A stretch of DNA of 64,000 bases from contig NZ_JAPZVN010000019.1 in NCBI RefSeq assembly GCF_027533845.1, positions 54,277 through 118,276 on the forward strand, read 5' to 3'. A program made the position numbers and the translations under genes. The notes beneath the pieces were generated by a model, which had not been told where the DNA came from, ran no database searches, and worked only from the letters and a program-made list of their open reading frames with translations. Source of the DNA: Streptomyces sp. RPT161 (GTDB taxonomy: Bacteria > Actinomycetota > Actinomycetes > Streptomycetales > Streptomycetaceae). Positions 18,356 through 27,920 of the stretch are shown in pieces (positions within the stretch are counted from its first letter, which is position 1; the number at the start of each line of letters is the position of its first letter).

Positions 18356-19318
18356 TCACAGATAGGCGGTCAGCCAGCGGTCCAGTTCAGCGAAGAGCTG
18401 CTCACGCGCCTCGGGGCCGGAGAGCACCAGATCGTGCACACCGCCGTGGATGCGCACGGTGACGACATGCCGGCCCAGTCGGGGAGCGAGCGCGGCGATG
18501 TCGTCGGCGCGCAGCACCCCGTCGGTGTGGTGCAGCGCGTCGTCCCATTTGAGTGTGACCGTGCTGGCGGTGGATGCCATCACCAGGACCGGGCAGTCGA
18601 TCCGCAGCCCGCGGCGCACCCGGCGCTGTCCCTGTTGGATCGCGGCCAGCCATCCGGCGAACAAGGGGAAGCCCTCGGCGGGCTTGAGCTTCAGGTCGAA
18701 GTCCCAACTGCCCCGGAACTCACGGTGCAGGCTGTGCACGTAGTGGGGGTTGAGCGGCGTGGGCAGCTTGCGGGTGCCCGCGAACCGGCCGAGCACGTCG
18801 AGCAGCGGGGCGCCGAAGGTGCGTACCGCGTACGGGGCGGGCATCGACAGGAACGGGCTGTTGAGGAACAGTCCGTCGATGGTTCCCCGCCCGGCCCGCC
18901 GGTCCGCGTACAGGGCGCTGACCAGTCCGCCGGTGGAGTGGCCGTTGACGAGCAGGGTGTCATGACCGTCGACGTCACGGATGACGCGGACGGCCTCGTC
19001 CAGTTCCTCGGCGTAGGCGTCGAGGTCGCGCACGAAGTTCGGCGAATGGTGCGGGCGCAGGGAGCGGCCGTACTTGCGCAGGTCGAGGGCGTAGAAGTCA
19101 AAACCGCGGTCGACGTAGAAGTCCGCGAGATGCGTCTGGAAGAAGTAGTCGGTGTATCCGTGGACATAGAGCACGGCCCGCCGGGTGCCTTCGGCCGCAC
19201 CGTTGGGGTGCGCCCTGCGGCGCACGAGGGTCGCCGTGACCTCGCCCTCGTCATCGGGGGTGAGCGGCAGGTCAACGGCTTGGTAGGGCTCGCCCAGGAT
19301 GTCGGTACGGAAGTCCAC
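18356..19318 (-). CDS. Alpha/beta hydrolase (serine aminopeptidase S33-like)
   Basis: About 320 residues with an alpha/beta-hydrolase fold: VLYVHGYTDYFFQTHLAD (oxyanion region), nucleophile Ser in NGHSTGG, catalytic His in HGGVHDLVLS near the end, and an Asp in the strand before it. This resembles the monoacylglycerol lipase/S33 group, so carboxyl-ester or lipid hydrolysis is likely. The start is uncertain: GTG at 19318 (VDFRTDILGE) fits the domain, while an open frame to 19381 adds 21 basic residues. No signal peptide is visible. It is 136 bases from the ABC ATPase start, with no evidence of co-transcription. Confidence 0.9.
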   Translation of the reverse strand: MDFRTDILGEPYQAVDLPLTPDDEGEVTATLVRRRAHPNGAAEGTRRAVLYVHGYTDYFFQTHLADFYVDRGFDFYALDLRKYGRSLRPHHSPNFVRDLDAYAEELDEAVRVIRDVDGHDTLLVNGHSTGGLVSALYADRRAGRGTIDGLFLNSPFLSMPAPYAVRTFGAPLLDVLGRFAGTRKLPTPLNPHYVHSLHREFRGSWDFDLKLKPAEGFPLFAGWLAAIQQGQRRVRRGLRIDCPVLVMASTASTVTLKWDDALHHTDGVLRADDIAALAPRLGRHVVTVRIHGGVHDLVLSGPEAREQLFAELDRWLTAYL

Positions 19319-19434
19319 GGCGCTGACTTTAGTGGGTCCGGCCCGAAGGCGGCAGCGTGGCGGGACCGTGGGCTTGGTCACTGCCCGCTCGTCCTGCGGG
19401 CGACAACTGCCTTCGTGCGCGTCCGCGTTGGGCG

Positions 19435-19830
19435 CTACTCCGACTGCCGGTGACGTTTGCCGCCCGTGCGGAACGCGTGGATGCCGTGGCCCTGCTGCTG
19501 CGCGGCCAGCGTTGCCTGCTCCCAGGTCAGCACCCGGCCGTCGACAGCGAACAACGGCCCGGCCTCTCGCTCCCCCGTCAACTCACGCAGCAGCCGGACC
19601 GCGCGCTCGCTCAACACCATCCGGCCCGCCGGTCCGTCCTTCCCCAACACGGCATCCGTGCCCGCCCCGCCAAGTTGGACATCGCAGACATCGAGCGACA
19701 ACAGGTCCACGACCGGCAACTCGCCTTCCCACAGCAACAGCCACAGGGCCCGGTGCACGGTGGCGATGGATTCGTCGGCGAGGAGTTCTTCCAGCCGTTC
19801 GAGGGTGATGTTTTCAGCCAACAGCGTCAT
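19435..19830 (-). CDS. Small protein resembling a degenerate tyrosine-recombinase core
   Basis: 131 residues from the ATG at 19830. HRALWLLLWEGELPVVDLLS matches the start of a phage-integrase catalytic domain, but the catalytic Arg position (usual GLRVSE) is Pro. The middle holds LSERAVRLLREL and GPLFAVDGRVLTWE. The end has the box-II like HAFR (H118..R121) of HxxR and stops ten residues later, with no catalytic Tyr. If the resemblance is real, the protein cannot cut DNA and could be a regulator or a domesticated remnant. Codon use matches its neighbours. Confidence 0.75.
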   Translation of the reverse strand: MTLLAENITLERLEELLADESIATVHRALWLLLWEGELPVVDLLSLDVCDVQLGGAGTDAVLGKDGPAGRMVLSERAVRLLRELTGEREAGPLFAVDGRVLTWEQATLAAQQQGHGIHAFRTGGKRHRQSE

Positions 19831-19913
19831 GGCTCCGCAGTATGCCGTCGCCCCCCTCCCGGGCATAGGGTCCGGTTGAAACGGCAACCAAGTGGTGACC
19901 CTGTGCGTGGGGC

Positions 19914-20300
19914 TCAGTGGCGCCACCAGTGCGCCTTGTGCCGCCGGGCGACCGGCGGCTTGGCGGACGGAGCGGTTGGCGGCCGTTCATCAGGGCCCTG
20001 GGCGTCCGCTGGCGGATGGAGGCCTTCCACGGAGTAGTTCGCCCCCGCGATGGCGTCCACGAGTTGCTGTTCGGTGAAGCTCTCCGATCCGGCGATGTGC
20101 GGCACGAAGCCGACGAGCACGCCGTCGCTGACGACCTCCGCGTCCAGTCCCGCCGCGCCGTCGGTGTCCCACAGCGCCTCGATGCTCTCGTCGAGGACGA
20201 CCCGGATCCCGAACTCGTAGACTCCCACCTCGGCCAGGTGCGCCATCACGCCACGAGCGCGCAGCGCCGCCACCAGCCGGTTGGCGCGTTCCTCATCCAT
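19914..20300 (-). CDS. Hypothetical protein with acidic core and basic tail
   Basis: 128 residues from the ATG at 20300 (MDEERANRLVAALRARG). The first 90 residues look like one small alpha/beta domain, with an early stretch VMAHLAEVGVYEFGIRVVL that resembles a clean repeat-free fold. The end is Pro/Ala-rich and closes with a basic His/Trp tail (RRHKAHWWRH). No family is recognised. It is in the same direction as its neighbours but separated by 83 and 109 bases, so it is probably its own unit. Confidence 0.75.
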   Translation of the reverse strand: MDEERANRLVAALRARGVMAHLAEVGVYEFGIRVVLDESIEALWDTDGAAGLDAEVVSDGVLVGFVPHIAGSESFTEQQLVDAIAGANYSVEGLHPPADAQGPDERPPTAPSAKPPVARRHKAHWWRH

Positions 20301-20409
20301 ACCCACACCATAGATCCCGCACTGCGCGGGCAGCGGCTTCCGCTTCCGTGACCGTGCGGCGAGTCCCACGGCCACGGCATCAGCGGTCAGCAGCCCGCTG
20401 CCTGACGTG

Positions 20410-22565
<2,156 letters not shown>

Positions 22566-22578
22566 CCCGCCCGCCGCG

Positions 22579-23331
22579 TCACACGGCAGTGCGCCCGCCG
22601 TCGACGGGCAGCACAGCGCCCTGCACGAAGCTCGCCGCGTCGCTGGCCAGGTAGGCGATCGCCTCGGCGATCTCCTCCGGGGCAGCCGCTCGCCCGGCCG
22701 GCGCCTGGGCGGCCAGGGCCGCCAGGTCCTCGCCCATTCCGGCGGTTGTCTCCGTGCGGGTCGGGCCGGGTTCCACGGCGTTGACCCGGACCCCGCGCGG
22801 ACCGTACTCGGCGGCCCACGCCTTGGTCAGCAGGTTCAGCGCCGCCTTGCTCGACCCGTACAGCGCCATGCCGGGTGCGCCGTACTCGGCCACCATCGTG
22901 CTCAGGTTGACGATCGCGCCGCCGCCCCGTTCGGCCATGCCCGGTGCGAGCTCCGCCACCAGGTAGAACGGCGCCTTCACATTCAGCGCGTACACGGCGT
23001 CGAACTCGCTCTCCGGGGTCTGCTCCGTCGGCCCGAACGGGTAGACGCCCGCGTTGTTGACCAGGATGTCGACGCGACCACCGCCCAGTTCCACGGCTTG
23101 CCGCGCCAGTTGCCGGACCGACTGGGCGCTCCGCAGATCGGCGGCGACGAAGTCCGCCTTGCCGCCGCGCCCCCGGATGCCGCCGACGACCGCCTCGCCC
23201 CGAGCCTGGTCCCGGCCCGCGACCAGCACATGCGCACCGCGCGTCGCGAGCGTTGCCGCGGTGGCCGCGCCGATGCCACTGGTCGCACCGGTCACCAGAG
23301 CGACCCTTCCCGCCAGATCCGTAGAAGTCAC
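22579..23331 (-). CDS. Short-chain dehydrogenase/reductase
   Basis: 250-residue classical SDR. VTGATSGIGAATAATL is the nucleotide-binding TGxxxGIG loop, NNAG is in ILVNNAGVYPFG, and the catalytic Ser and Tyr-x3-Lys are in VNLSTMVAEYGAPGMALYGSSKAAL (Tyr in LYGSSK). GTG at 23331 has AAGGG 8 bases upstream; a longer frame starts at 23364. It probably uses NADP(H), because of the Arg in the beta2 region (VAGRDQARG). The substrate is unknown. It is convergent with the LysR gene. Confidence 0.94.
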   Translation of the reverse strand: MTSTDLAGRVALVTGATSGIGAATAATLATRGAHVLVAGRDQARGEAVVGGIRGRGGKADFVAADLRSAQSVRQLARQAVELGGGRVDILVNNAGVYPFGPTEQTPESEFDAVYALNVKAPFYLVAELAPGMAERGGGAIVNLSTMVAEYGAPGMALYGSSKAALNLLTKAWAAEYGPRGVRVNAVEPGPTRTETTAGMGEDLAALAAQAPAGRAAAPEEIAEAIAYLASDAASFVQGAVLPVDGGRTAV

Positions 23332-23727
23332 GATCAAACCCTTCGTTGCCTGGACGAACTCCATGTACGGAGCAACACCTCGGACCGGTCAGGGAAAGCG
23401 CGCAGCTACCGCGTCGCGGTCCGGAACTCCGCATCACCTCACGAGGTGACCAGCCCTCACAGCGCCGATACCTCCGGGCGGATTCCGTGGCGGTCATAGC
23501 CGATCCCAATGGCCGCCATAACCAAGCAGACCGCCTTCTCCTCATGGCCGCCACCAGGCCGACGCCATGGTGGCACTGTTGGTGGTACCCCGAGCCCACC
23601 GGCGCGGCTTGCGGCTCGGAGGTGTTGGTGTTGCCGTGGAAATGAGGTGCCGCGTGCGCGCCGAGCGAGCGGCTGAGCCATCTCCCCGCCCACGGTCGAG
23701 ACCCACTTTCGAGAACGGGAGCGGAAC
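23332..23727. other. 396-base divergent intergenic region
   Basis: Separates the SDR gene (minus) and the RclA-like gene (plus). It must hold both promoters, but I see no clear palindrome, conserved promoter pair or convincing short gene. Confidence 0.4.
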
Positions 23728-25143
23728 ATGGGCACCACGAGTGACGGTCTCCAGGCCGACGTCCTGGTCATCGGCTTCGGCAAGGGCGGCAAGACGGTGG
23801 CCGCGACGATGGGCAAGCTGGGCAAGCAGGTGGTGCTGGTCGAGCGGTCAGACCGGATGTACGGGGGAACCTGCCCCAACGTGGGCTGCGTGCCGACGAA
23901 GGCGCTCGTCCACCACTCGCGCAAGCGCCGGCCGGAGGACCCGGCGCAGGACTGGTACGAGCGGTCCGTCGAAGAGGTGCAGGCACTCACCAAGCTGTTC
24001 CGCGGCGACAACTACGACGGGCTGAACAGCATGGACACCGTCACCGTCATCACGGGCGAGGCCGCCTTCACCGACCCGCACACCGTGGACGTCAAGACCG
24101 GCGACGGCCATCTGACGGTCACCGCCGAGACCGTCCTGATCAACACGGGCTCGGAACCGATCATCCTTGATATCCCCGGCCTACGCACCAGTCAGTACAC
24201 CATGACCAGTACCGATCTGATCGAGTCAACGGTCCTGCCGCAACGGCTCGCGATCATCGGCGGTGGGTACCTCGGGCTTGAATTCGCGTCCATCTACCGC
24301 CAGTTCGGCTCGCAGGTGACCGTACTGGAGACCGCGCCGAAGATCCTGGGGCGGCTGGACGACGACGTCGCCGCCGTCGCGGAAGGCATCCTGGCCGACG
24401 AAGGCATCGAGATCATCGCGGGCGCCCACGTCACGGAGGTCCGCGACGGTGAGAACGGCGCGTCCATCACCTACGACAAGGACGGCGGGCGGCACACCCT
24501 GGAAGCCGACGCCATCCTGGCCGCCACCGGCCGCGCACCGGTGACCCGCGGCCTGGCGCTGGACGCCGCGGGCGTGCGTACCACCGAGCGGGGGGCGGTC
24601 GAGGTGGACGAGTTCCTACGGACGAGCCAGCCGCACATCTACGCCCTCGGTGACGTCAACGGCGGCCCGCAGTTCACCTACATCTCGCTGGACGACAGCC
24701 GCATCGTCCTCGACCAGTTGGTCGGCGAGGGCAAGCGCTCGGCGGCGGACCGGGTGGCGATCCCGCACACCCTGTTCATCACTCCGCCGCTGGCCACCGT
24801 GGGGCTCACCGAGGAGGAGGCGCGTGCGGCCGGTCACCGGGTGAAGATCGCGAGCCAGCCCGTCGCCGAGATCGTCGCGATGCCGCGTGCGTACATCGTC
24901 GAGGACACCCGCGGAGTCATGAAGTTCGTGATCGACACGGACACCGACGAGATCCTCGGCGCCGCGCTGCTGAGCGTCGACGCGCAGGAACTCATCAACA
25001 CCGTCGCCCTCGCCATGCGGTACGGCATCAAGGCGTCCGAACTCCGCGATGCCGTCTACACCCACCCCACCTCGACCGAGGCCTTCAACGACGTGCTCGC
25101 CACCATCGTGCGCGCCGACGAGCCGCAGGCCGCTCGGGCGTGA
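23728..25143 (+). CDS. RclA-like pyridine nucleotide-disulfide oxidoreductase
   Basis: 471-residue flavoprotein of the glutathione-reductase family. The FAD loop is VIGFGKGGKTVAATMG and the redox Cys pair is in GGTCPNVGCVPTKALVHH. The NAD(P) loop is IIGGGYLGLEFASIY, the second FAD motif is YALGDVNGG, and the C-terminal dimer region has HPTSTEAF. GFGKGGKT plus YGGTC.N.GC.PTK.LVH is closer to RclA (hypochlorite/hypothiocyanous-acid defence) than to lipoamide dehydrogenase. The role is probably reduction of an oxidised small molecule during oxidative stress; mercuric or copper reductase activity is the alternative. No rclR-type regulator is adjacent. ATG at 23728 follows a GGAGC-like site. Confidence 0.92.
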   Translation: MGTTSDGLQADVLVIGFGKGGKTVAATMGKLGKQVVLVERSDRMYGGTCPNVGCVPTKALVHHSRKRRPEDPAQDWYERSVEEVQALTKLFRGDNYDGLNSMDTVTVITGEAAFTDPHTVDVKTGDGHLTVTAETVLINTGSEPIILDIPGLRTSQYTMTSTDLIESTVLPQRLAIIGGGYLGLEFASIYRQFGSQVTVLETAPKILGRLDDDVAAVAEGILADEGIEIIAGAHVTEVRDGENGASITYDKDGGRHTLEADAILAATGRAPVTRGLALDAAGVRTTERGAVEVDEFLRTSQPHIYALGDVNGGPQFTYISLDDSRIVLDQLVGEGKRSAADRVAIPHTLFITPPLATVGLTEEEARAAGHRVKIASQPVAEIVAMPRAYIVEDTRGVMKFVIDTDTDEILGAALLSVDAQELINTVALAMRYGIKASELRDAVYTHPTSTEAFNDVLATIVRADEPQAARA

Positions 25144-25231
25144 CCGACGAAGGCATACAACTTTGTAGCGCGCGACGCGCCCGTGCGAGGATCTCCTCAC
25201 CGTGCACCGGTTCGGACCGCGAAAGGCAGTG

Positions 25232-25804
25232 ATGTACCCGATATCCCTGGGTGACGACGGCGCCGAACTGCGCCCGCTCGAACCATCGCGGGCGGAGGAG
25301 CTCCTGGCCAACATCGACCGGGGACGGGAGTTCGTCGGGCGCTACATAGCACTGCCGGACGTGGTCACGGACCTGGAGTCCAGCCGGGCGTACCTCATGG
25401 CGTACGCGGAGAAGGCAGCGGCCAACGCCGGGCGGATCTACGGCATTTGGACCGGCGGCAAGCTGGTCGGCGGAGTCCTCTTCCGGACGATGGACGTCGA
25501 GCAGGGCACCGCCGAGGCGGGCTGCTGGCTGGAACCTTCGGCGGTGGGCAAGGGCCTGGTCACCAGGGCCGCCCGCGTGATCATCGATTGGGCCGTCGAG
25601 GAGTTGGGCATCCACCGCGTGGAGTGGCGCGCCGCAGCGGCGAACGAGGCCAGCATCGCGGTGGCCCGGCGGCTCGGCATGACGAAGGACGGCGTGCTGC
25701 GGGAGAGCTACCTGTACCGGGGGAAGCGACACGACATCGAGATCTGGTCGGTGCTGGCACCGGAGTGGCGGGCCACCGAACAACTGCCCAGGCATCATGC
25801 ATAG
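25232..25804 (+). CDS. RimJ/RimL-type GNAT N-acetyltransferase
   Basis: 190-residue GNAT fold. The start is AELRPLEPSRAEELLAN; the acetyl-CoA-binding region is AEAGCWLEPSAVGKGLVTRAA, followed by EELGIHRVEWRAAAANEASIAVARRLGM, the RimL signature. These enzymes acetylate protein N-termini, amino sugars or amines. ATG at 25232 has GAAAGG about 7 bases upstream and is preferred over the in-frame GTG at 25202. It starts 88 bases past the RclA-like stop and may be co-transcribed. Confidence 0.93.
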   Translation: MYPISLGDDGAELRPLEPSRAEELLANIDRGREFVGRYIALPDVVTDLESSRAYLMAYAEKAAANAGRIYGIWTGGKLVGGVLFRTMDVEQGTAEAGCWLEPSAVGKGLVTRAARVIIDWAVEELGIHRVEWRAAAANEASIAVARRLGMTKDGVLRESYLYRGKRHDIEIWSVLAPEWRATEQLPRHHA

Positions 25805-26160
25805 GTGACCATGCGCCCGCCTCTCGGCTCGCCCTGCGTGGTGCGCTCCAGCGGTACGGCGAGGCGGAGTCGCGAGAGACTCGGAACAGCACCGCCCCGT
25901 TCGGCGTGCGTCAGCCGGTCTGACATGGCTGCCCGAACTGGAGCGCTTCGGCATCAGGCAACGCGGCCGCCTCGTGGCGCACCACCGGACTGCTGAGTGT
26001 GCCGATCTCGGCGGGTGAACGCACCGCGACGTTGTGAACTTCGGCGGAGTGGCCGGGGTTCGCGGGGGCAGGGCTGGCCCGTTGGCGCTCCCAGTCCTTC
26101 TGCCCCGCATGCGCCACACCACAGCGCAGGACCGCGGCGGCTGCCACGGTCCTATGCGGT
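25805..26160. other. Non-coding stretch upstream of RHH operon
   Basis: About 360 bases with no supported gene. The minus-strand frame around 25920-26040 has fairly normal codon use (reads EIGTLSSPVVRHEAAALPDA) but no start or family, so it may be a decayed gene end. Confidence 0.4.
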
Positions 26161-26180
26161 CTGACGCCATCACCAGATTG

Positions 26181-26224
26181 TGGCATCACATGGCTTTGCA
26201 ATGGCACCACATCGGCGCCATACT
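26181..26224 (+). promoter_or_regulatory. Promoter with tandem operator repeats for the RHH/DUF4097 operon
   Basis: Direct repeats TGGCATCACAT (26181-26191) and TGGCACCACAT (26202-26212) lie 21 bases apart, two helical turns. A -35-like TTGCAA (26196-26201) and a -10-like CATACT (26219-26224) are separated by 17 bases, so the second repeat fills the spacer. The predicted start of transcription falls at or next to the ATG at 26231, implying a leaderless mRNA. The layout fits autorepression by the ribbon-helix-helix protein encoded next. Confidence 0.6.
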
Positions 26225-26230
26225 GGCGTC

Positions 26231-26755
26231 ATGGACCTCACGCCCTACGTCGACAACCTCCGCCGCGAGCTCGCGGTCGCCGCGCAGGCGGGCGGAGACG
26301 AAGCCCGCAGCCTGGCCGAACGCCTCACCGCGCCCCTGGAGTCGGCCGCCCGGCTCACCCTGCTGAACGCGCTGTCCGCCGCCATGGACGAGGTCACCCG
26401 GGACATGGCGCCGGGCTCGGTCGACGTCCGGCTGCGCGGGCTCGACCCGGAGTTCGTGGTGACGGCGCCACCGGGCCAGGAGACGTACGAGGACGACCGC
26501 ACCACCGGCGCCGCCCCCGTGCCCGTGCCGCCGCTCGCGTCGGACGGCGACGAGGGCGGCACGGCACGGATCAACTTCCGGTTGCCCGCCCACCTCAAGG
26601 CCCGGGTGGAGGACGCCGCCGGGCAGGAGGGACTTTCGGTCAACGCCTGGCTGGTACGGGCCGTCGCCATCGCACTGGAACCGGGCGAGCGCGGCCGGAC
26701 GTCGGGCCGCAGCCGCCAGCGCGGCGGCCAGAGTTACACCGGCTGGGTCCGCTAG
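26231..26755 (+). CDS. Ribbon-helix-helix (HicB-like) DNA-binding protein
   Basis: 174 residues. The first 100 form an acidic alpha-helical region (MDLTPYVDNLRRELAVAA) with a Pro/Asp linker. Residues about 112-150 are an Arc/HicB-type ribbon-helix-helix (ARINFRLPAHLKARVEDAAG, then EGLSVNAWLVRAVAIAL). A basic Arg/Gly/Gln tail follows. No HicA toxin is beside it, so this is probably a repressor and not an antitoxin. No Shine-Dalgarno precedes the ATG, consistent with a leaderless transcript. The DUF4097 gene follows after 89 bases with its own ribosome site. Confidence 0.88.
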   Translation: MDLTPYVDNLRRELAVAAQAGGDEARSLAERLTAPLESAARLTLLNALSAAMDEVTRDMAPGSVDVRLRGLDPEFVVTAPPGQETYEDDRTTGAAPVPVPPLASDGDEGGTARINFRLPAHLKARVEDAAGQEGLSVNAWLVRAVAIALEPGERGRTSGRSRQRGGQSYTGWVR

Positions 26756-26844
26756 ACCTTCCCGCGCCGCGCACCGCACCACTTCTCCATCGACACCGCT
26801 GCACCAGCGGGACCGCAGACCCAAGCCAGGAGGACGGTACAGCC

Positions 26845-27681
26845 ATGCCTGATTTCGCCACCCCAGAGCCGGTCTCCGTCTCTCTCCAATTCGACATCGG
26901 CACCGCCCGGATCACCGCGAGCGAGCGCACCGACACGGTGGTCGAGGTGCTGCCCGGCAACGGTGCCGACGACAACGACGTACGCGCCGCCGCACAGACC
27001 AAAGTCAGCTACTCCAACGGCGAGTTGCTGGTGAAGGGGCCCAAGAAGCGGTCGCTGTTCGGTACTGCCGGTTCGCTGGACATCAGCATCGAGTTGCCGA
27101 GCGGTTCGCAGGTGCACGCCGACTCGCCCATGGCCGACTTCATCTGCGAAGGCCGCCTCGGTGACTGCCGGTTCAAGACCTCGGCGGGCGACATCCAGAT
27201 CGCCGAGGCGGGCACCGTGAACCTCAAGACCAGCCATGGCGACATCGTTGTGCACCGGGCGGCGGGGAACGCCGAGGTCACCGGAGCGGGCCGGATCGAC
27301 ATCGGCGAGATCGCGGGCGAGGCGACCGTCAAGAACGCCAACGGCGAGATCACCATCGGCAAGGTGACCGGCGACGTGCGGGCGAACTCGTCCAACGGCC
27401 GTATCTCCATCGGCACCGCACACGCCGGGGTCGATGCCAGGTCCGCCTACGGCGGCATCCGGGTCGGCGAGGTGGCGCACGGCTCGGTCTCCCTCCAGAC
27501 CGCCACCGGTGATCTGGAAGTCGGCATCCGCGAGTCCACCGCGGCCTGGCTCGATCTGAACTCCCGCTTCGGCAGCGTACGCAACTCGCTCGGTCCGGCC
27601 GAAGGCCCCGAGACATCCGACGCGACCGTCGAGGTGCGCGCCCGCACCGGGCTTGGCGACATCATCATCCGCCGCGCCTGA
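26845..27681 (+). CDS. DUF4097 beta-strand repeat protein
   Basis: 278 residues, no signal peptide. Repeating short strands dominate (VNLKTSHGDIVVHRAAGNAE, then TVKNANGEITIGKVTGDVR, ANSSNGRISIG), the right-handed beta-solenoid pattern of DUF4097/adhesin-like proteins. Family members are cytoplasmic or surface proteins with no known reaction. Its usual partner in streptomycetes is the RHH protein just upstream, and the two look like one operon. In many genomes an ABC exporter follows; here the next 240 bases hold only a fragment. Confidence 0.9.
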   Translation: MPDFATPEPVSVSLQFDIGTARITASERTDTVVEVLPGNGADDNDVRAAAQTKVSYSNGELLVKGPKKRSLFGTAGSLDISIELPSGSQVHADSPMADFICEGRLGDCRFKTSAGDIQIAEAGTVNLKTSHGDIVVHRAAGNAEVTGAGRIDIGEIAGEATVKNANGEITIGKVTGDVRANSSNGRISIGTAHAGVDARSAYGGIRVGEVAHGSVSLQTATGDLEVGIRESTAAWLDLNSRFGSVRNSLGPAEGPETSDATVEVRARTGLGDIIIRRA

Positions 27682-27744
27682 CCACCCACGGCTGCACACC
27701 GCCGGAAGCACGGCCGCCGCACGCGAGACATCAGCGACTCACGC

Positions 27745-27792
27745 GAGCGGGGGTTCGGCGGCTTCCACGAGGAGCTGCTCGACATCGGCTGA
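27745..27792 (+). pseudogene. Possible remnant of a gene 3' end
   Basis: A 15-codon frame with perfect Streptomyces-style codon use reads ERGFGGFHEELLDIG and ends in TGA at 27790-27792. It has no start codon or upstream extension. It could be the last trace of a gene deleted after the DUF4097 gene. Too short to identify. Confidence 0.3.
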
Positions 27793-27920
27793 CCCGGGCC
27801 CCCGCCGCAGCCTTGCTGCGTACATGACTAGTTGACCCGGAGTTACCGGTACCGACAGCCGGGGTCGCTACCAATGTGCCGTTCACCGGCTGTTGTTCCC
27901 CATGCGGCGAGGTACCGGAC

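Noticed and set aside
25911..26210. Minus-strand frame of 99 codons before the RHH gene
   Set aside because: Only the last 35 codons look protein-like and there is no recognisable family; the start lies in the promoter of the RHH gene.
26231..27681. HicAB toxin-antitoxin system
   Set aside because: The HicB-like protein has no HicA partner; the neighbour is a DUF4097 beta-repeat protein.
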